DNA of 8,045 nucleotides, taken from the NCBI GenBank assembly GCA_030447005.1, contig JAUJME010000063.1:1-8045 (forward strand). The letters run 5' to 3'. How positions within the stretch are numbered: position 1 is the first letter of the stretch; every line of letters starts with the position of its first letter. The DNA is from Solirubrobacteraceae bacterium (GTDB lineage Bacteria; Actinomycetota; Thermoleophilia; Solirubrobacterales; Solirubrobacteraceae). Under the pieces are notes generated by a model that was not told the DNA's origin, ran no database searches, and worked only from the letters and a program-made list of their open reading frames with translations. Shown in pieces: positions 5,505-8,045 of the stretch. Made by a program: the position numbers and the translations under genes.

Positions 5505-6206
5505 ATGGCCGCTCTCTCCCGTCGCCTGGCGCTCTACCTCGTCGCCGCGGTCGCGACGTGGACCGTGCTCGACCGCGCCGCGCCCGGTCCGCACCCGATC
5601 CTCGCCCAGTCCGTCGACGGCGCCGACTACCGCCTCGACGCCACCGTCGCCCACGCGGCCGGAAGCCGCGACCTGAGCCCCGAGGTCCGCGCCGCCGGGC
5701 TGCGCTTCGACCCGGCGGTCGCCTCTGCTGACCGCCAGGCGATCCTCGACGCGGTCGCGACCGCGCGCCCCGAGGCCCGGCGGCTGATCGAGCTCGTCGA
5801 CGGCCTCACCACCGTGTCGGTCGGCGCGGCGGGCGAGGGAGCGGCGGGCCGGGCGCGCTGGACACCCGACGGCTACGACGTTGTGCTCGACCTCGGACTC
5901 GTCGCCCCCCAGCTCGGCGAGCGCGGCGTGCGCCGGCTCGTGCTCCACGAGCTCGCCCACGTCGTCGACTTCGCCCTCGTCACCGACGCCCTGCGGACCG
6001 CGCTCGACGCCGGGATCCCGCGCGGATGGGAATGCGAGGGCGGCAACACGGGCGCCTGCTCGGGGGTCGAGGAGCGCTTCGCCGAGTCCTTCGCGAAGTG
6101 GGCGATGAGCGACATCGGCGTGGACCTCTACATCGGCTACAAGGTCCCGCCGCCGGGCCACGGCCTCGACGCCTGGGGCGAGCCGCTGGCCCGCCTCGGA
6201 ACCTGA
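5505..6206 (+). CDS. Membrane-anchored putative zinc metallopeptidase (HExxH), family unrecognised
   Basis: 233 residues from the ATG at 5505, chosen because it places RR directly before a single hydrophobic segment (about residues 8-22), a signal peptide or anchor. A GTG at 5466 would add 13 residues. The soluble part should lie outside the membrane. The zinc motif is HELAHVVDF (His148, Glu149, His152, with Asp155), preceded by a strand-like VLDLGL. Downstream ERFAESFAKWAM contains Glu190 and Glu194; Glu194, 42 residues after His152, is the best third ligand, giving a gluzincin-type HExxH...E arrangement. Cys177 and Cys185 flank a short loop and could form a disulfide, consistent with export. 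I do not recognise the family. Substrate and role are unknown, and proteolysis itself is inferred from the motif. It is transcribed away from the RsbW-like gene, and a degenerate hydrolase remnant lies downstream. Confidence 0.8.
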   Translation: MAALSRRLALYLVAAVATWTVLDRAAPGPHPILAQSVDGADYRLDATVAHAAGSRDLSPEVRAAGLRFDPAVASADRQAILDAVATARPEARRLIELVDGLTTVSVGAAGEGAAGRARWTPDGYDVVLDLGLVAPQLGERGVRRLVLHELAHVVDFALVTDALRTALDAGIPRGWECEGGNTGACSGVEERFAESFAKWAMSDIGVDLYIGYKVPPPGHGLDAWGEPLARLGT

Positions 6207-6216
6207 GCGGCCGCGC

Positions 6217-6577
6217 TCAGCCGCCGAGGCGGCGCGCGGAGGAACGCGCGCACGGCAGGGTGGGCGGCGTCGAGCACGCCCCCGTGGTCGGCCCCCGGCT
6301 CGACGCGATAGTCCACCGCGGCGCCCCTGTCCTTCAGCTCGCCGGCCCGGGTCGTTGGCCTCGAGCACCCGCTCGAGCGGCGCGAGGTCCGCGCCCTCGG
6401 CGGCGAGTTCGGCGGGAGCGAGCCCGCCGGAGGGGTCGGGGCGCGTCGGCTCCCTCAGTGCTGCGCAGCAGGTGGACCTGCTCGGCGAGCCGGAGGCGGG
6501 GCCCGCGAGCGGATCACGTCGCCGGCGCTGGTCGCGGCCGGCGCGGCGCGGCCCGATGTCGGCACCGAGACCGTCTC
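6217..6577 (-). pseudogene. Eroded alpha/beta-hydrolase (secretory-lipase-like) remnant
   Basis: No intact gene occupies 6207-6618, but minus-strand translation gives ordered fragments in three frames. Near the 5' end, GDVIRSR (6503-6523) and, in another frame, VHLLRSTEGAD (6445-6477) resemble the start of secreted lipases (GDvIRs... lLYRSTd). Next, in a third frame, PAELAAEGADLAPLERVLEANDPG (about 6345-6416) resembles a region close to their C-terminus. Finally, after another frame change, GAAVDYRVEPGADHGGVLDA (within 6236-6340) resembles the catalytic-His end of an alpha/beta hydrolase. The central part with the nucleophile Ser and Asp is missing, and no in-frame stop closes the last fragment. 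I infer at least three frameshifts and a large internal deletion. The resemblance is recalled, not searched, and the ends are approximate. Confidence 0.55.
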
Positions 6578-6603
6578 GTTTCGCAACCCGAACGCCCGTT
6601 TGG

Positions 6604-6617
6604 GGTACATATGTCCC
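6604..6617. promoter_or_regulatory. AT-rich imperfect palindrome just before the acyl-CoA dehydrogenase start
   Basis: ggtacatatgtccc has a perfect 8-bp core (acatatgt, 6607-6614) and two further matched pairs outside one mismatch. It ends one base before the ATG at 6619 and is the most AT-rich spot in the region, so it may hold the -10 element (tacata) of a leaderless transcript, an operator, or both. Fatty-acid genes in actinobacteria are often controlled by TetR-type repressors at palindromes, but no specific motif was recognised. Confidence 0.4.
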
Positions 6618-6618
6618 T

Positions 6619-8045
6619 ATGGCTACGACGAATCCGTCCTATGAGCAGTCCAAAGAGATCGCAGAGGCATCGCGCGAGACCGAGTGGAAGCAGCCCTCGT
6701 TCGGCAAGGAGCTCTTCCTCGGCAACTTCCGCCTCGACCTGATCCACCCGCAGCCCAAGGCCTCGCCCGAGCTCACCGCCAAGGGCGACGCGTTCCTCGC
6801 GCGCCTGCGCACGTTCCTCGAGGAGCGGGTCGACCCGCTCCAGATCGAGCGCGACGCGAAGATCCCCGAGGACGTCGTCGAGGGCCTCAAGTCGCTCGGC
6901 TGCCTCGGCATGAAGATCCCCGAGGAGTACGGCGGCCTCGGCCTCAGCCAGGTCTACTACAACAAGGCGCTCGCGCTGGTGGGCAACTACCACGCGGCGA
7001 TCGGGACGCTCCTGTCGGCCCATCAGTCGATCGGCCTGCCCGAGCCGCTGCGCATGTTCGGCACCGAGGAGCAGAAGCGAGAGTGGCTGCCCAAGGTCTC
7101 CAACACTCACATCTCGGCCTTCCTGCTCACCGAGCCCGACGTCGGCTCGGACCCCGCGCGCATGAGCGCGACCGCGACCCCGACCGAGGACGGGACGGGC
7201 TACCGGATCAACGGCATCAAGCTGTGGGCGACCAACGGCGCGATCGCCGACGTGGTCATCGTCATGGCCGTCGTCCCCAAGACGGAGACGAGCAAGGGCG
7301 GCATCACCGCCTTCATCTGCCCCTACGACGCCGAGGGCATCACCGTCGAGACCCGCAACGCCTTCATGGGCCTGCGCGGCATCGAGAACTCGGTGACCCG
7401 CTTCGAGGACGTCTTCGTCCCCAACGAATCGGTCGTCGGCGGCGTCGGCAAGGGCCTGCGGATCGCGCTCGCGACGCTCAACACGGGCCGCCTCTCGCTG
7501 CCCGCGATCGCGGCGGCGTCCACGAAGTACGCGCTCAAGATCTCGCGCGAGTGGTCGGCGGAGCGCAAGCAGTGGGGCAAGCCGGTCGGCACGCACGACC
7601 CCGTCGCCCAGAACCTCGCGTTCCTGGCCGGCAGCGCGTTCGGCCTGGAGGCCGTCGTCGACGTCTCCAGCCGCCTGGCCGACGACAAGCGCAACGACTT
7701 CCGGGTCGAGGCGGCGCTGGCCAAGCTCTACGCCTCCGAGCTGGGCTGGCAGGCGGTCGACACGATGATCCAGATCCGCGGCGGCCGCGGCTACGAGACC
7801 GCGGAGTCGCTGAAGGCCCGCGGCGAGAAGCCGGTCCCGGCCGAGCAGATGCTCCGCGACATGCGGATCAACCGCATCTTCGAGGGCTCCTCGGAGATCA
7901 TGCACCTGCTGATCGCCCGCGAGGCGCTCGACCAGCACCTCGCGGTGGCCGGCGACATCCTGGACCCGAAGGTCGCGGCCGGCGACAAGGCCAAGGCGGC
8001 CGTCGGCGCGGCGAAGTTCTACGCCGGCTACCTGCCGACGCTCGT
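6619..8045 (+). CDS. Acyl-CoA dehydrogenase, VLCAD/FadE-like, 3' end outside window
   Basis: 475 residues are present and the frame is open to the window edge. It is a FAD-dependent dehydrogenase for the first step of fatty-acid beta-oxidation, making trans-2-enoyl-CoA and passing electrons to ETF. Landmarks in order: helical N-terminal domain with GMKIPEEYGGLGLS (97-110); the FAD/substrate motif FLLTEPDVGSDPARM (168-182); KLWATNGAIADV (201-212) of the beta domain; RKQWGKPV (316-323); and RDMRINRIFEGSSEIMHL (413-430), where Glu422 occupies the catalytic-base position of long-chain enzymes such as VLCAD. The chain continues past that motif, so it is probably the larger, roughly 600-residue type with an extra C-terminal domain. 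The ATG at 6619 has no close Shine-Dalgarno, suggesting a leaderless mRNA. Chain-length preference cannot be read from this sequence. Confidence 0.95.
   Translation, partial: MATTNPSYEQSKEIAEASRETEWKQPSFGKELFLGNFRLDLIHPQPKASPELTAKGDAFLARLRTFLEERVDPLQIERDAKIPEDVVEGLKSLGCLGMKIPEEYGGLGLSQVYYNKALALVGNYHAAIGTLLSAHQSIGLPEPLRMFGTEEQKREWLPKVSNTHISAFLLTEPDVGSDPARMSATATPTEDGTGYRINGIKLWATNGAIADVVIVMAVVPKTETSKGGITAFICPYDAEGITVETRNAFMGLRGIENSVTRFEDVFVPNESVVGGVGKGLRIALATLNTGRLSLPAIAAASTKYALKISREWSAERKQWGKPVGTHDPVAQNLAFLAGSAFGLEAVVDVSSRLADDKRNDFRVEAALAKLYASELGWQAVDTMIQIRGGRGYETAESLKARGEKPVPAEQMLRDMRINRIFEGSSEIMHLLIAREALDQHLAVAGDILDPKVAAGDKAKAAVGAAKFYAGYLPTL

Noticed and set aside
5010..6368. A 452-residue minus-strand open frame across the metallopeptidase gene
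   Set aside because: Most of it is antisense to the HExxH gene and its end is out of frame with the RsbW-like gene. Only its first residues coincide with one fragment of the lipase-like remnant.
6578..6608. SigB/SigF-like promoter (GTTT at 6578-6581, GGGTAC at 6603-6608) before the acyl-CoA dehydrogenase gene
   Set aside because: The two elements are separated by 21 bases, longer than the roughly 14-17 expected, and no better GTTT is suitably placed.
6514..7938. A 474-residue minus-strand open frame opposite the acyl-CoA dehydrogenase gene
   Set aside because: It is antisense to a gene with unmistakable family motifs, and its composition (Arg, Glu, Asp, Leu, Val rich, no motifs) is what the reverse strand of high-GC coding DNA produces.

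Overview
This window looks like a chromosomal segment of a very GC-rich Actinomycetota. G/C dominates third codon positions, Shine-Dalgarno sites are weak or absent, and several starts look leaderless. The gene set (an actinobacterial-type secreted-domain NicO transporter, a Nur-like Fur protein and a large VLCAD-like acyl-CoA dehydrogenase) would fit Thermoleophilia/Solirubrobacterales. That placement is an impression, not a computed result.

Layout. Positions 1-3060 form a same-strand metal-transport block. It holds the 3' end of a TPR protein, overlapping by 4 nt a NicO-type nickel/cobalt transporter with an exported N-terminal domain and a very His-rich loop (261-1733). After a short spacer with a 14-bp perfect GC palindrome comes a Fur-family regulator (1821-2321), overlapping by 14 nt a second His-rich nickel/cobalt transporter of the RHAxDxDH type (2308-3060). 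The likely logic is one nickel/cobalt-responsive regulator flanked by two different transporter families. Positions 3188-4635 hold a small VOC-fold protein and an LPG_synthase_TM/UPF0104-like membrane protein. A GC hairpin at 4675-4703 separates these from a convergent gene for an RsbW-like anti-sigma/ATPase domain (4768-5160, minus strand).

The divergent spacer 5161-5504 contains a striking 55-nt near-perfect hairpin and a second spaced inverted repeat. It is followed by a membrane-anchored HExxH putative metallopeptidase with no recognised family (5505-6206). Positions 6207-6618 have no intact gene. Minus-strand translation in three frames gives scattered fragments resembling the two ends of a secreted lipase-type alpha/beta hydrolase, so I read it as an eroded, internally deleted pseudogene. 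The window ends in a 3'-truncated acyl-CoA dehydrogenase gene (6619-8045), preceded by an AT-rich imperfect palindrome.

Most long antisense reading frames here are by-products of high GC. No CRISPR array, insertion sequence, tRNA or rRNA was seen. The most distinctive content is the nickel/cobalt module with its atypical Fur protein, the intergenic hairpin, and the unclassified metallopeptidase.
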